A stretch of DNA of 32,212 bases from Bacteroidia bacterium (GTDB lineage Bacteria > Bacteroidota > Bacteroidia > Chitinophagales > BACL12). The stretch spans positions 1 to 32,212 of the forward strand of contig JAUIHG010000018.1 in NCBI GenBank assembly GCA_030432405.1, in the 5' to 3' direction. The notes beneath the pieces are model-generated. The model was given only the letters and a program-made list of their open reading frames with translations. It searched no databases and was not told where the DNA came from. Below are positions 1 through 7,769 of this stretch, piece after piece. Positions within the stretch are counted from its first letter, which is position 1, and the number at the start of each line of letters is the position of its first letter. The position numbers and the translations under genes were made by a program.

Positions 1-339
1 CGAACCGTCTGAGATCTCTACCGTATCAATGCCATTCTTGAGGCAGAATTCTTTGTACTCCTTCACCATACCTCGGATGAGATATGCCTCGAATAGCGTT
101 CCTCCGAGATAGACCTTACAACCGGCCTCTTGATAGAGCTTGATCTTGTCCGTGAGATTCTGGGCGACATAGGATGTCCCAAATCCGAATTTGACAATGT
201 CCACCAGCTCTCCACTGGCAGAGATCATGTCCTGTGCCTCTCTCAAGCTCAGGCCTTTGTCCATGACCATGGTCAGGCCGAAACGGCGTGGCTTGAACGT
301 GCGGTCCGGAATGTCCGCCAGGGAAATCAGGTTGCGCAT
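1..339 (-). CDS. comA: Phosphosulfolactate synthase (ComA family), 3' part cut by window edge
   Basis: The first 113 residues are visible and the rest lies beyond position 1. The N-terminal pattern KPRRFGLTMVMDKGLSLREA followed by LVDIVKFGFGTS matches the ComA/phosphosulfolactate synthase family. That family adds sulfite to phosphoenolpyruvate to give phosphosulfolactate; what the pathway serves in Bacteroidota is not certain (a sulfonate-containing product is possible). The ATG at 339 follows the TPR gene stop by only 13 bases, so the two genes are probably one transcript. No clear Shine-Dalgarno sequence is visible. Oddly, the first 240 bases of the window are about 49% GC while the neighbouring TPR gene is well above 60%. 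The reading frame and the family match continue through the change. Confidence 0.85.
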   Translation of the reverse strand, partial: MRNLISLADIPDRTFKPRRFGLTMVMDKGLSLREAQDMISASGELVDIVKFGFGTSYVAQNLTDKIKLYQEAGCKVYLGGTLFEAYLIRGMVKEYKEFCLKNGIDTVEISDGS

Positions 340-352
340 GGGAAAGGGGGCT

Positions 353-1765
353 TTAGCGGTTGTACTGATCGATCAGGTCCAGCACCAGGGGGTCTTTTTC
401 CAGATCGGGGAACAACTCAAAGAGCACCGGATGGGAGGCGGCGTCCAGGTCCATGGCCCGCTCCAGGCTGCGAACGCCTTCCCGGCGATCGCCCGACCCG
501 AGCAGACAGGCTCCGTGAAGGTAGAACAGCAGGGCCATATCGCCACAATGTGCCATAGCTTCCTCTGCGGCCTGGGCGGCCGCTTTCCGGTCTCCGGTAT
601 CGTACAACAAGCGGCTGTACCGTACCCAATGGGCTACATAGTCCGGCCTCAGCCGAAGCGCTTCGCGGTAGCTGAGCAGGGCGCGCTGGTCGTCGTCCAG
701 TTTTTGATAGAGGCGGCCCAGTTCGATGCGGTATTCGGCGTTTTCCGGCGCCATGTCGGCCGCTTTGCGGAAATGCCGAAGCGCCATGTCCGACTGGTTT
801 TCGGCCAGGTAGGTGCAGCCGATGCGGTATTGGGCCTCGTCGTTGTAGGGATCGGCCTGGATGGCCTTGCGGTAATGGTGCCGGGCGCCGGCCAGCTCGC
901 CGAGCTGTTCGCGGCACAGGCCGATGCGGAAGAACACCGCATCATCGGGTTCTTCGCGGTCCACCGCCTGCAGGAAAGCCTCGATGGCCTCCCGGTATTG
1001 GCCCAGGCGGAACCAGGCCTCGCCGAGGTCCCGGTAAACCGGGCCAAAATGCTCGTCGATGGCCTGCACAAAGCCGTAGGCGTCGATGGCCTTTTCGTAC
1101 AGCCCCATGCCCGTGTAGGCTTTGCCCAGCGTGTACCAGGCCATGTGGGCATAGGGGTTGTGGTCGATCAGGCCCTGGCAGAGGGCGATGCCTTCTTCGT
1201 ACTTCTCGGCGATGTCCACGCAATAGGCCAGCTTTTGCAAGGCATCCTCCGAGTGGATGTTGTGTTCCAGGGCCTGGCGCAGGCTGTCGAACATGCGGTC
1301 AAAGTCGGCCAGGTCGCCGTACACCTCCGCCATTTCGACCAGAATCTGGTCGTGGTCTTCGGCGTCGGCACGCATCAGGGCTTCTTCCAGGCAGCCCAAA
1401 GCTTCGCGGAACTCCTCCTTCTGCACATGCAGGTCTGCACGCAGGTAATAGATTTCGACTTCGGAGGGATCGAAAGCAGCGGCCTGCTCGGTGCTGGCCC
1501 AGGCCTCTTCGAAGCGGCGCATCTCGAACAAAACGTCCGCATGACGGACGTAGAACAGGGCATTGTAGGGATTGAGCTCCAGGGCGTATTCCGCGGCCTG
1601 CAGGGCCAGGTCAAGGCGGTGGTGGTCCTGGTAGTGCTCAATAATGCGCTCGAGATCGTCTTCCTCAAAAAAGGCCGAGGCTTGCTCGGCAATGGCCCGT
1701 TCAAAACGGGAGACGAGCTCCCGGATTTCCCGGCCTTCTTGTTCCCAGGCTTCCCCTTTGAACAT
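353..1765 (-). CDS. Tetratricopeptide repeat protein
   Basis: This 470-residue protein is built almost entirely of 34-residue TPR units, for example those containing AWYTLGKAYTGMGLYEKAIDAY and AQYRIGCTYLAENQSDMALRH. There is no signal peptide or membrane segment, so it is probably a cytoplasmic protein-interaction scaffold. The N-terminal 40 residues are charged and helical (EEDDLERIIEHY). It is the first gene of a likely two-gene unit with the downstream phosphosulfolactate synthase. A TPR gene beside comA is, to my recollection, a recurring Bacteroidota arrangement, but its role there is unknown. The ATG at 1765 is preceded by a -7-like TAACTTCG with only 7 bases between, so the mRNA would be leaderless or nearly so. 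Confidence 0.9.
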   Translation of the reverse strand: MFKGEAWEQEGREIRELVSRFERAIAEQASAFFEEDDLERIIEHYQDHHRLDLALQAAEYALELNPYNALFYVRHADVLFEMRRFEEAWASTEQAAAFDPSEVEIYYLRADLHVQKEEFREALGCLEEALMRADAEDHDQILVEMAEVYGDLADFDRMFDSLRQALEHNIHSEDALQKLAYCVDIAEKYEEGIALCQGLIDHNPYAHMAWYTLGKAYTGMGLYEKAIDAYGFVQAIDEHFGPVYRDLGEAWFRLGQYREAIEAFLQAVDREEPDDAVFFRIGLCREQLGELAGARHHYRKAIQADPYNDEAQYRIGCTYLAENQSDMALRHFRKAADMAPENAEYRIELGRLYQKLDDDQRALLSYREALRLRPDYVAHWVRYSRLLYDTGDRKAAAQAAEEAMAHCGDMALLFYLHGACLLGSGDRREGVRSLERAMDLDAASHPVLFELFPDLEKDPLVLDLIDQYNR

Positions 1766-1772
1766 AGACGCG

Positions 1773-1780
1773 CGAAGTTA
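1773..1780 (-). promoter_or_regulatory. -7 promoter element for the TPR-comA unit
   Basis: The minus strand reads TAACTTCG, one mismatch from the Bacteroidota -7 consensus TAnnTTTG. It ends 7 bases before the TPR start codon. No -33 TTTG is seen at the usual 19-21 base spacing. Confidence 0.45.
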
Positions 1781-1920
1781 CGCCGTTTGGTTAGTGCTTG
1801 GAAGCTAGGGCTTTTCCCGCCGCTGTTCCAGTGGAATTTCCACAAGGTGTGGACAGTGGTGTGGCGGGCTCTGTACGGGCCAGCACACCTCGATGGGTGC
1901 ATCAAAGGCCGTGCCATGCC

Positions 1921-1940
1921 TTCGCCGGCGGGCCGGCGAA
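1921..1940. repeat. TTCGCC/GGCGAA palindrome, intergenic copy
   Basis: Perfect 9-base arms (TTCGCCGGC and GCCGGCGAA) are separated by GG. It lies between the divergent TPR and aldehyde dehydrogenase genes, about 115 bases before the latter. It belongs to the dispersed palindrome family described in the findings. Nothing else of note was seen in the 1766-2054 gap apart from the two promoters. Confidence 0.75.
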
Positions 1941-2042
1941 AGCAACCCCCCGTGCTGTAGGGGGATACACGCCGCCTTCCGCGACCTTTCCACAGCAGGC
2001 AATTCGGTGCCCTGAAGCACCAAAAACAGGGGGCAAGGGCGC

Positions 2043-2050
2043 TACCTTTG
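2043..2050 (+). promoter_or_regulatory. -7 promoter element for the aldehyde dehydrogenase gene
   Basis: TACCTTTG is a perfect match to TAnnTTTG and ends only 4 bases before the ATG at 2055. Transcription normally starts a few bases after this box, so the message should start at or very near the start codon. Confidence 0.6.
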
Positions 2051-2054
2051 CGCC

Positions 2055-3599
2055 ATGGAAACCACTGCTTTGCGCCTCGATTTTATCCAAGCCCTCGGCC
2101 TGGACGAACAGAATGCCGGCACCTCGACCGGCTCCCAATGGATCAACACCGGTGGCGAGGCCATCGAGTCTTTTTCGCCCGTCAACGGGCACAGCATTGG
2201 CGTGGTGGAAAGCACCACCGCCGAAGCCTACGACCAGGTGGTTCAGCAAGCCCAGAAGGGCTTTGAGCAATGGCGTTCCTGGCCCGCGCCCAAGCGCGGG
2301 GAAGTGGTGCGCCAGATTGGCGAAGAACTGCGCCGGCTCAAGGAGCCCCTCGGCAAGCTGGTGAGCTTCGAGATGGGCAAAAGCCTGCAGGAAGGCCTGG
2401 GAGAGGTCCAGGAGATGATCGACATCTGCGACTTTGCCGTGGGCCTGTCGCGTCAGCTGTACGGCCTGAGCATGCATTCCGAACGTCCCGGCCACCGCAT
2501 GTACGAACAATACCACCCGCTGGGCGTGGTGGGCATCATCAGCGCCTTCAATTTCCCGGTGGCCGTCTGGTCCTGGAACAGCATGCTGGCCTGGGTTTGC
2601 GGCGATGCCTGCATCTGGAAACCGTCTGAAAAAACCCCGCTCACTGCGGTGGCCTGCCAGAAGATCACCCAGCGCGTGTTTGAGGCCAACGACGTGCCGG
2701 AAGGCGTATCCTGCCTGGTCAATGGCGACTTCCGGATTGGCGAACTGCTGAGCCACGATGGCCGCCTGCCCCTGATTTCGGCCACAGGCTCCACCCGCAT
2801 GGGCAAACAGGTTGGCGCAGCCGTGGGCGCCCGTTTGGGCCGCTCCCTGTTGGAACTGGGCGGCAACAACGCCATCATTGTCTCCGAGAAAGCCGATCTG
2901 GAAATGACCATCATCGGCGCCGTATTCGGTGCTGTGGGTACGGCCGGTCAGCGCTGCACCTCCACCCGCCGGCTGATCGTGCACGACAGCATCTACGATA
3001 CGGTGACCGAGAAGCTGGCCAGTGCTTACAAGCAACTGCGCATCGGCGACCCGCTGGACCAGGACAACCACGTTGGCCCGCTGATCGACCATGCTGCCGT
3101 GGAACAGTACAATAAGGCCATCGACGCGGTGAAGGAGGCCGGCGGCCGCTTCATCGTCGAAGGCGGTGTACTGGAAGGTTCGGGCTACGAAAGCGGCTGC
3201 TACGTCAAGCCCTGCATTGCTGAGGTCAAAAACGACTGGCCCATCGTACAGCACGAAACCTTTGCGCCCATCCTTTATGTGATGCGCTACAGCGAGATCG
3301 AAGACGCCATTGCCATGCAGAATGGCGTGCCCCAGGGGCTGAGCTCGGCCATCATGACCTCGGACCTGCGCGAAGCCGAGCGCTTCCTCTCCGTGGCTGG
3401 TTCGGACTGCGGCATCGCCAACGTCAACATCGGCACTTCGGGTGCGGAAATCGGAGGCGCCTTTGGTGGCGAAAAGGAAACCGGCGGAGGCCGCGAGTCC
3501 GGTTCCGATGCCTGGAAGGCCTACATGCGCCGCCAGACCAACACGATCAATTACACCACGGAGCTGCCCCTGGCCCAGGGCATCAGCTTCGATTTCTGA
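2055..3599 (+). CDS. ALDH7-family aldehyde dehydrogenase (antiquitin-like)
   Basis: The 514-residue protein is a full-length NAD-dependent aldehyde dehydrogenase. Visible catalytic features are Asn166 in SAFNFPVAVW, Glu267 in LLELGGNN and the nucleophile Cys301 in GQRCTSTRR. The C-terminal stretch IGGAFGGEKETGGGRESGSD, followed by a Tyr-Met-Arg-Arg-rich tail, is typical of the ALDH7/antiquitin group. Characterised members oxidise alpha-aminoadipic semialdehyde in lysine catabolism, so that is the most likely reaction, though the substrate is inferred. It stands alone: the TPR gene is divergent and a strong terminator-like hairpin follows at 3704-3742. The start is supported by the adjacent -7 box, which rules out a much earlier start. 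No lysine-pathway partner is present in the window. Confidence 0.9.
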   Translation: METTALRLDFIQALGLDEQNAGTSTGSQWINTGGEAIESFSPVNGHSIGVVESTTAEAYDQVVQQAQKGFEQWRSWPAPKRGEVVRQIGEELRRLKEPLGKLVSFEMGKSLQEGLGEVQEMIDICDFAVGLSRQLYGLSMHSERPGHRMYEQYHPLGVVGIISAFNFPVAVWSWNSMLAWVCGDACIWKPSEKTPLTAVACQKITQRVFEANDVPEGVSCLVNGDFRIGELLSHDGRLPLISATGSTRMGKQVGAAVGARLGRSLLELGGNNAIIVSEKADLEMTIIGAVFGAVGTAGQRCTSTRRLIVHDSIYDTVTEKLASAYKQLRIGDPLDQDNHVGPLIDHAAVEQYNKAIDAVKEAGGRFIVEGGVLEGSGYESGCYVKPCIAEVKNDWPIVQHETFAPILYVMRYSEIEDAIAMQNGVPQGLSSAIMTSDLREAERFLSVAGSDCGIANVNIGTSGAEIGGAFGGEKETGGGRESGSDAWKAYMRRQTNTINYTTELPLAQGISFDF

Positions 3600-3679
3600 G
3601 CGGAGCCGTAGCAGCGCCTTGCGCTCAAGGCTTCGTGAGCCGACAACCGCTCTCCCACGTTTGGAGCGGCGCTTTGCCG

Positions 3680-5107
3680 ATGCCAAACCAAAGGACAACC
3701 ACCAACGAACCCGCAGGGCAGACGCCTTTGCGGGTTCGTTTTGATACGCCCATGGACCGCGAGATGGCCTGGGCCTGGGGGCTGTTTGCGCGGGATGCAG
3801 GGTTGACCTGGCGGGTCTTCGCCTCCGGCGAACACGGCACCCCGGATCTACTGGTCTCCGAAGATCCCGGTGCTGAACTGCCGCTATCCCCGGCACTGCG
3901 GAAAGCCTGGCAAGCCGGAACCCTGCAGGACGGCTCGGCCGACCCGGAAAGCCTTTTCCCCGATCACGGATTTCTGCACCTGCCGGGTGGGGTTGACGAT
4001 GTGCTGGGCACGGCCTTTTACCGCGTCAATGGTTTGCAGGAATTCGGCAGCAGCGCTGAAGGGGGGCGTCTGCATGGGCAGCTGGACCGCTACGGACGTT
4101 TCCCTTTTCAATCCAGTCTGGAATTCCGGCTCGGCCTGACGGCCGAAGGACCGGTACCCTTCCTTCCCGATGCCATGGGGCAGGCATTCCGGGCTTTGCA
4201 CACCCGGCTGTTTGCAGACCGCGCATGGCCATTGCCGCCGCCGGTTTGGTTTGTCAGCCATGATGTGGACCGGGTATACCACGGGTGGAAGGAGGACGGC
4301 AAACTGGCCCTGCGCCAGGGCCGTTTGGACCGTTTTGTCCGACTGGCTGGCAAACGCACCGCAGGCCTGCCCGACGAGCTCGATTTGGCCACCATCCAGG
4401 GCCGCAACCGGAGCATGGGCATACCCGGCTCCTGGTTTGTGCTGCCGAATCAGGCGTTGCCAGGCGTTGACCCGCCGGATGCCGATTATGCCTGGACCGA
4501 TCCGCGCTTCCAACGTGCGCTCGAGGCGCTGCGCAAAGGCTGTGGTCCCGGCTCCGCCACGCAGCACATCGGATTGCATGCCCCGGTCCATCTGGACCTG
4601 GAGGAAGCCGTGCAGCGTTACCGCTCCGTTTTTGGCCAGCCTCCCTTGGCCAACCGCCACCATTTCCTCCATTTCCGGCTGCCCGAGCATTACCGTGCGC
4701 TGGACCGCACCGGCATCCGCCTGGACTCCAGCCTGGCATATCCCGAATGCCCGGGCTTCCGCAATGGCTATGCCCGGCCCTTCCACCCCTTTGACCTCGA
4801 GCGCCGCAGGCCCCTGCAGCTGTTGGAAGTGCCGTTTGCCTGGATGGACACCACCTTCAAGCATTACCTCCAGGTGGAGGCCGGGACTGCTTTCGCCTCC
4901 GGCGAATCCCTACTGGAACACGTTCAGGCCACCGGCGGTGTGCTGGGCATGCTGCTCCATAACGACTACCTCAGCGGTCAGGCGGGGCAGGTGTACCGGC
5001 CGGTTCTGGAGGGCTTCGCCCGAAGGGCAAAAGACCTGGACTTTGCGTTTTTGGGCTTTGAAGGCCTGCTGGAACGCTACGCCGAAGGGTGGGGCAACAC
5101 CGATTGA
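3680..5107 (+). CDS. Polysaccharide deacetylase-like protein (Bacteroidota DUF7033/NodB type)
   Basis: About 475 residues from the ATG at 3680. An N-terminal domain beginning near LRVRFDTP resembles the domain preceding Bacteroidota polysaccharide-deacetylase-like proteins. The second half carries the NodB-like motif VSHDVDRVY (metal-binding Asp/His), GSWFVLP, IGLHAP and a long conserved segment around NRHHFLHFRLPEHY. Such proteins are expected to remove acyl groups from glycans; no substrate can be named. No signal peptide is seen. The start is uncertain. A hairpin at 3704-3742 overlaps the 5' end, so a TTG at 3728 or an ATG at 3752 could be the real start, but starting at 3752 loses the LRVRF strand that fits the family. 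Two TTCGCC-TCC-GGCGAA palindromes lie inside the gene, both encoding Phe-Ala-Ser-Gly-Glu. Confidence 0.75.
   Translation: MPNQRTTTNEPAGQTPLRVRFDTPMDREMAWAWGLFARDAGLTWRVFASGEHGTPDLLVSEDPGAELPLSPALRKAWQAGTLQDGSADPESLFPDHGFLHLPGGVDDVLGTAFYRVNGLQEFGSSAEGGRLHGQLDRYGRFPFQSSLEFRLGLTAEGPVPFLPDAMGQAFRALHTRLFADRAWPLPPPVWFVSHDVDRVYHGWKEDGKLALRQGRLDRFVRLAGKRTAGLPDELDLATIQGRNRSMGIPGSWFVLPNQALPGVDPPDADYAWTDPRFQRALEALRKGCGPGSATQHIGLHAPVHLDLEEAVQRYRSVFGQPPLANRHHFLHFRLPEHYRALDRTGIRLDSSLAYPECPGFRNGYARPFHPFDLERRRPLQLLEVPFAWMDTTFKHYLQVEAGTAFASGESLLEHVQATGGVLGMLLHNDYLSGQAGQVYRPVLEGFARRAKDLDFAFLGFEGLLERYAEGWGNTD
3704..3742 (+). terminator. Intrinsic terminator-like hairpin after the aldehyde dehydrogenase gene
   Basis: Perfect 12-base arms AACGAACCCGCA (3704-3715) and TGCGGGTTCGTT (3729-3740) enclose a 13-base loop and run into four T residues. 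Smaller inverted repeats (AGCGC-CTT-GCGCT at 3613-3625; CCGCTC/GAGCGG near 3646-3668) precede it, so 3600-3745 looks non-coding in character. It overlaps the upstream candidate starts of the deacetylase-like gene. Confidence 0.65.
3818..3832. repeat. TTCGCC-TCC-GGCGAA palindrome, intragenic copy
   Basis: Perfect 6-base arms with spacer TCC, inside the deacetylase-like gene, read in frame as Phe-Ala-Ser-Gly-Glu. Confidence 0.7.
4892..4906. repeat. TTCGCC-TCC-GGCGAA palindrome, second copy in the same gene
   Basis: Identical to the copy at 3818 and in the same reading frame (Phe-Ala-Ser-Gly-Glu), about 360 codons downstream. Confidence 0.7.
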
Positions 5108-5190
5108 CACCGGCAGGCGGGCAGGCTACCGCGTCACAAGCGCCGCATAACGTTTGCCTCCCATACGAGGAGTGGCGCCCACTTTGCGGT

Positions 5191-6243
5191 ATGCGTATAG
5201 CCCGAGCTGTACATTTTTCCTGCGCAACAACGCATGGCCCAAGCCATGCCAACTGGCCTGTCAGGGCTGCTGTTGCTCAAACCGGGCAAGGAAGTCTGGG
5301 TTTAGGCCTGTTGCTGGGTTTGCTGCTGGCCAGTGCCGCGGCGATGGGCCAGGCCACGGATGGGCTGGGGTTCCTCGGGCAGCGGGGGGACACGCTCTGG
5401 TACGCCGTGCCGATCCACGCGTCGGTCATGGTGTCCGATGCGGCGCCGGATCGGGCCTATTCGGCCGAAGGCCAATGGCAACTCAGTGCCTGGGAACGCG
5501 CCGGATTGGCATGGCGGCAACGTGTGCTGTTCGTGCCGGCATATGCCAATCTGCCTGAAGCAGAAGCCCTGCTGCACGCCACGCTGGAGGTGCATGCGCT
5601 CAACGGTTCGGCGGTGCAGGGTACCGTGCCCGCGCCGGCAGGTGACAACCGCAGCACCCTTCAGCGCCTGGAGACGTCTTGGAGCCCGGGCAGCATCAGT
5701 TGGAACAGCCAGCCGCAAGGACTGCCGGAGCATGCGGTTTTCCTGCAGCCTTGGTTGCCGGAAGCATCCGGGCGGCACATCGATTGCACGGCATTGATCC
5801 AGATGGATTTGGCGGCATGGCAAAGTGCGGCCGCGGCAAACGGCTTTGTGCTGCAACTGCAAAGCGAAACGCCCCAGCGCAGCCTGGCCCTGGCCGGGGA
5901 CCAGCATCCGGAACAGGATATGCGGCCCCGCCTCCTGCTGGCCTTCCGCGCGGATGCAGGACCGGGAACCGCTTACGGACATCCCGGGCCCGAAGCGGCC
6001 ATCGCCTGCGGCGAACAGGGCTTTACGCTGATGCTCCATCGACCCGGTGCCTACGCCTGGACGGTCCACAACACCGCCGGACAGGTGCTGGAACACATAC
6101 GGATCAACAGCCAGGGCCAGGAAGTGTTTCGTGGTTCAGGGCTACCGACGCCCTTCAGCATTCAGAAATCCATACTGGCCCTTGGTCAGTTGCGTGCGTT
6201 GGACGGCACATTCGCTCAAAGCCTTCAATGTGTCTTCCAATGA
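5191..6243 (+). CDS. Secreted DNRLRE-type protein with T9SS-like C-terminal domain (paralogue 1)
   Basis: From the ATG at 5191 the product is 350 residues. A hydrophobic stretch GLGLLLGLLLASAAAMGQA looks like a signal-peptide core with cleavage after GQA, but the N-terminal region before it is unusually long (about 30 residues), so a non-ATG start further in is possible. The middle resembles DNRLRE-type beta-sandwich modules, with SWSPGSISWNSQP matching the conserved 'TSVTWDNQP' region of the neighbour at 6646. The last 75 residues (GAYAWTVHNTAGQVLEH to the end) resemble a type A T9SS sorting domain, which would lead to export across the outer membrane and anchoring or release. It follows the deacetylase-like gene by 83 bases. 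Its function is unknown; adhesion or a structural surface role is a guess from the family. Confidence 0.75.
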   Translation: MRIARAVHFSCATTHGPSHANWPVRAAVAQTGQGSLGLGLLLGLLLASAAAMGQATDGLGFLGQRGDTLWYAVPIHASVMVSDAAPDRAYSAEGQWQLSAWERAGLAWRQRVLFVPAYANLPEAEALLHATLEVHALNGSAVQGTVPAPAGDNRSTLQRLETSWSPGSISWNSQPQGLPEHAVFLQPWLPEASGRHIDCTALIQMDLAAWQSAAAANGFVLQLQSETPQRSLALAGDQHPEQDMRPRLLLAFRADAGPGTAYGHPGPEAAIACGEQGFTLMLHRPGAYAWTVHNTAGQVLEHIRINSQGQEVFRGSGLPTPFSIQKSILALGQLRALDGTFAQSLQCVFQ

Positions 6244-6645
6244 ACGCAGCGCACGCTCGGGCTGTTTCAACCGCATTCCCCACTACCAAACTGGGTCAAA
6301 AGCTGCGCATTCGTACCGAATCATAACCTATAGTGATCTTCATTTATTGAAAGTTTGTTAGATTGCCAAAGTGAATTATGCATGTTTCGCTTGATGTGTA
6401 AACACGGAGCTGGGATTTCCTGTTTGTCTATACCATCGGATATGGCACAACACAGGGAAATCCAACGACAAGCTCCATTTGGTTCAACCCACCCAATCCG
6501 AAAACGTCTTACAACCGTTTATACTGTGACGATCCCTTTTTAACCGAGTCTTTACAAGTGCACGTTCCCTAAAGTTTGGCTTGTGGGTAGTGCTTGAAAG
6601 ACATCCACATCAAGCCACCGGCTTGATGAAAAATCCGCTGACACG
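6244..6645. other. AT-rich intergenic spacer with an inverted repeat
   Basis: This 402-base stretch between the two DNRLRE paralogues is clearly poorer in G+C than its surroundings. Inside it, GGAGCT (6406-6411) pairs with AGCTCC (6471-6476), and GGATTTCC (6413-6420) pairs with GGAAATCC (6456-6463), around an inner CCAT/ATGG hairpin. A 62-codon ORF at 6355-6543 begins with TTG and resembles nothing I know. I see no clean TAnnTTTG promoter; a TAAAGTTTG near 6570 is a loose match with one extra base. Confidence 0.5.
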
Positions 6646-7638
6646 ATGAAGCATTTGAACACAAATCCGAGCATGTCCCTATTCAGGAACACGGTGCTTT
6701 CTTGGAAGAAATGCGCCCTTTTGCCCGTGTTTGTGCTCGGCTGGGTCTTTTCCCTGCATGGGCAGGACGACGTGGAGTGGACCATGCCGCTTGGACCCAA
6801 TGCGGCGGTACGGAGTTTGTTTCCAGATGTACCGCTGGCCAACTCCAGCAATTTTTATGCGCGTGCCTTCACAAATTCAGAAGACACCATTCTTACCCGT
6901 TGCCTGATGCAAGCCGACCTAAGCGGCTTAAACCCGGATTGGGTCATCCAAAGGGCCAGCTTGAACCTTTACGCCAATCCGGAAAGCAGCTATCCCATCA
7001 ATGAGGGTTTCAACCAGTCCTGGCTGGAGCGTATTGTCGAGCCATGGGACCACACCTCCGTGACGTGGGACAACCAACCGGCCACAACACCGGTCAATCG
7101 GGTAGCCATCCCTCAGAGTTGGGATCCGGGAGACGACTTGCTCGGGTTGGATGTAACCGACTTGGTGAAGGACATGCAAGACAATCCCTCCGGTTCGTAT
7201 GGGCTGATGATTCGTTTGGATGTAGAAGATGTTTTCAGAAGCCGGCTGTTTGCCTCTCCGAGCCACCCGAACATCGGGCTGCGGCCACAACTGGTAGTGG
7301 AGTACCGACTTGCCTCGGATACCGGCAGCACCACAGGTCTTGGCCAGACAGGCCTGGAGTTGGCCGTACAAGTCAGCCCGAATCCCGCCTCGCATCAGAC
7401 CGTACTCAGCGCTGACCTTCCTTATGCCGGAGCCTGGGACATTGGCATTTACAGCCTGGAAGGACGGCTGTTGCATCGGCAGACAGTCCAGGCCGCCCAA
7501 GGATCGTTTCAGCAGCCCCTGGACCTCAGTGGCTTCGCAGACACGGGCATGCTGCTGGTACAACTGCAATACCAAGCGCCTGCCGGCGAAGCACAACGCG
7601 CCTACGCCGTCCGCCGTTTGATGCGCAGCACACCCTGA
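6646..7638 (+). CDS. Secreted DNRLRE-type protein with T9SS type A sorting domain (paralogue 2)
   Basis: A 330-residue protein. KKCALLPVFVLGWVFSLHGQ is a convincing signal peptide ending around residue 40. The body contains the DNRLRE-type signatures SWLERIVEPWDHTSVTWDNQ and LDVTDLVKDMQ, then LRPQLVVEYR. After a short linker, LAVQVSPNPASHQTVLSADL begins a classical T9SS type A C-terminal domain (SPNP, then GAWDIGIYSLEGRLL, ending in a basic tail). It should be exported through the T9SS to the cell surface or medium. It is a paralogue of the gene at 5191. A second in-frame ATG at 6673 is a possible alternative start. The 131-base gap to the convergent flippase gene holds only a weak CCGCT/AGCGG hairpin near 7716. 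Confidence 0.85.
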   Translation: MKHLNTNPSMSLFRNTVLSWKKCALLPVFVLGWVFSLHGQDDVEWTMPLGPNAAVRSLFPDVPLANSSNFYARAFTNSEDTILTRCLMQADLSGLNPDWVIQRASLNLYANPESSYPINEGFNQSWLERIVEPWDHTSVTWDNQPATTPVNRVAIPQSWDPGDDLLGLDVTDLVKDMQDNPSGSYGLMIRLDVEDVFRSRLFASPSHPNIGLRPQLVVEYRLASDTGSTTGLGQTGLELAVQVSPNPASHQTVLSADLPYAGAWDIGIYSLEGRLLHRQTVQAAQGSFQQPLDLSGFADTGMLLVQLQYQAPAGEAQRAYAVRRLMRSTP

Positions 7639-7769
7639 CGCCTGGGCCCAGCCAATGCGCAGGTTGCGGCGGTAACGATTGCTGAACACGCCTGCTTTAT
7701 CCAGTTGATAGACTGCCGCTCAAGCGGGATTAGGTATTGCGTGCATGGTGCACCCCTGCGTATTGCACC

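Noticed and set aside
481..500. HIP1-like GGCGATCGCC
   Set aside because: A single site seen inside the TPR gene; no sign of enrichment in the window.
191..1960. A 589-codon plus-strand frame over comA and the TPR gene
   Set aside because: Antisense shadow of TPR codons; the TPR and ComA matches on the minus strand are clear.
1902..3896. A 664-codon minus-strand frame over the aldehyde dehydrogenase gene
   Set aside because: It covers a complete catalytic aldehyde dehydrogenase, a terminator and a promoter on the other strand, and its product resembles nothing.
6406..6476. Insertion-sequence remnant
   Set aside because: Inverted repeats are present but no transposase fragment or target-site duplication was seen; kept only as an unexplained structure.
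6355..6543. A 62-codon ORF in the AT-rich spacer
   Set aside because: TTG start, no ribosome site or promoter, and no recognisable sequence.
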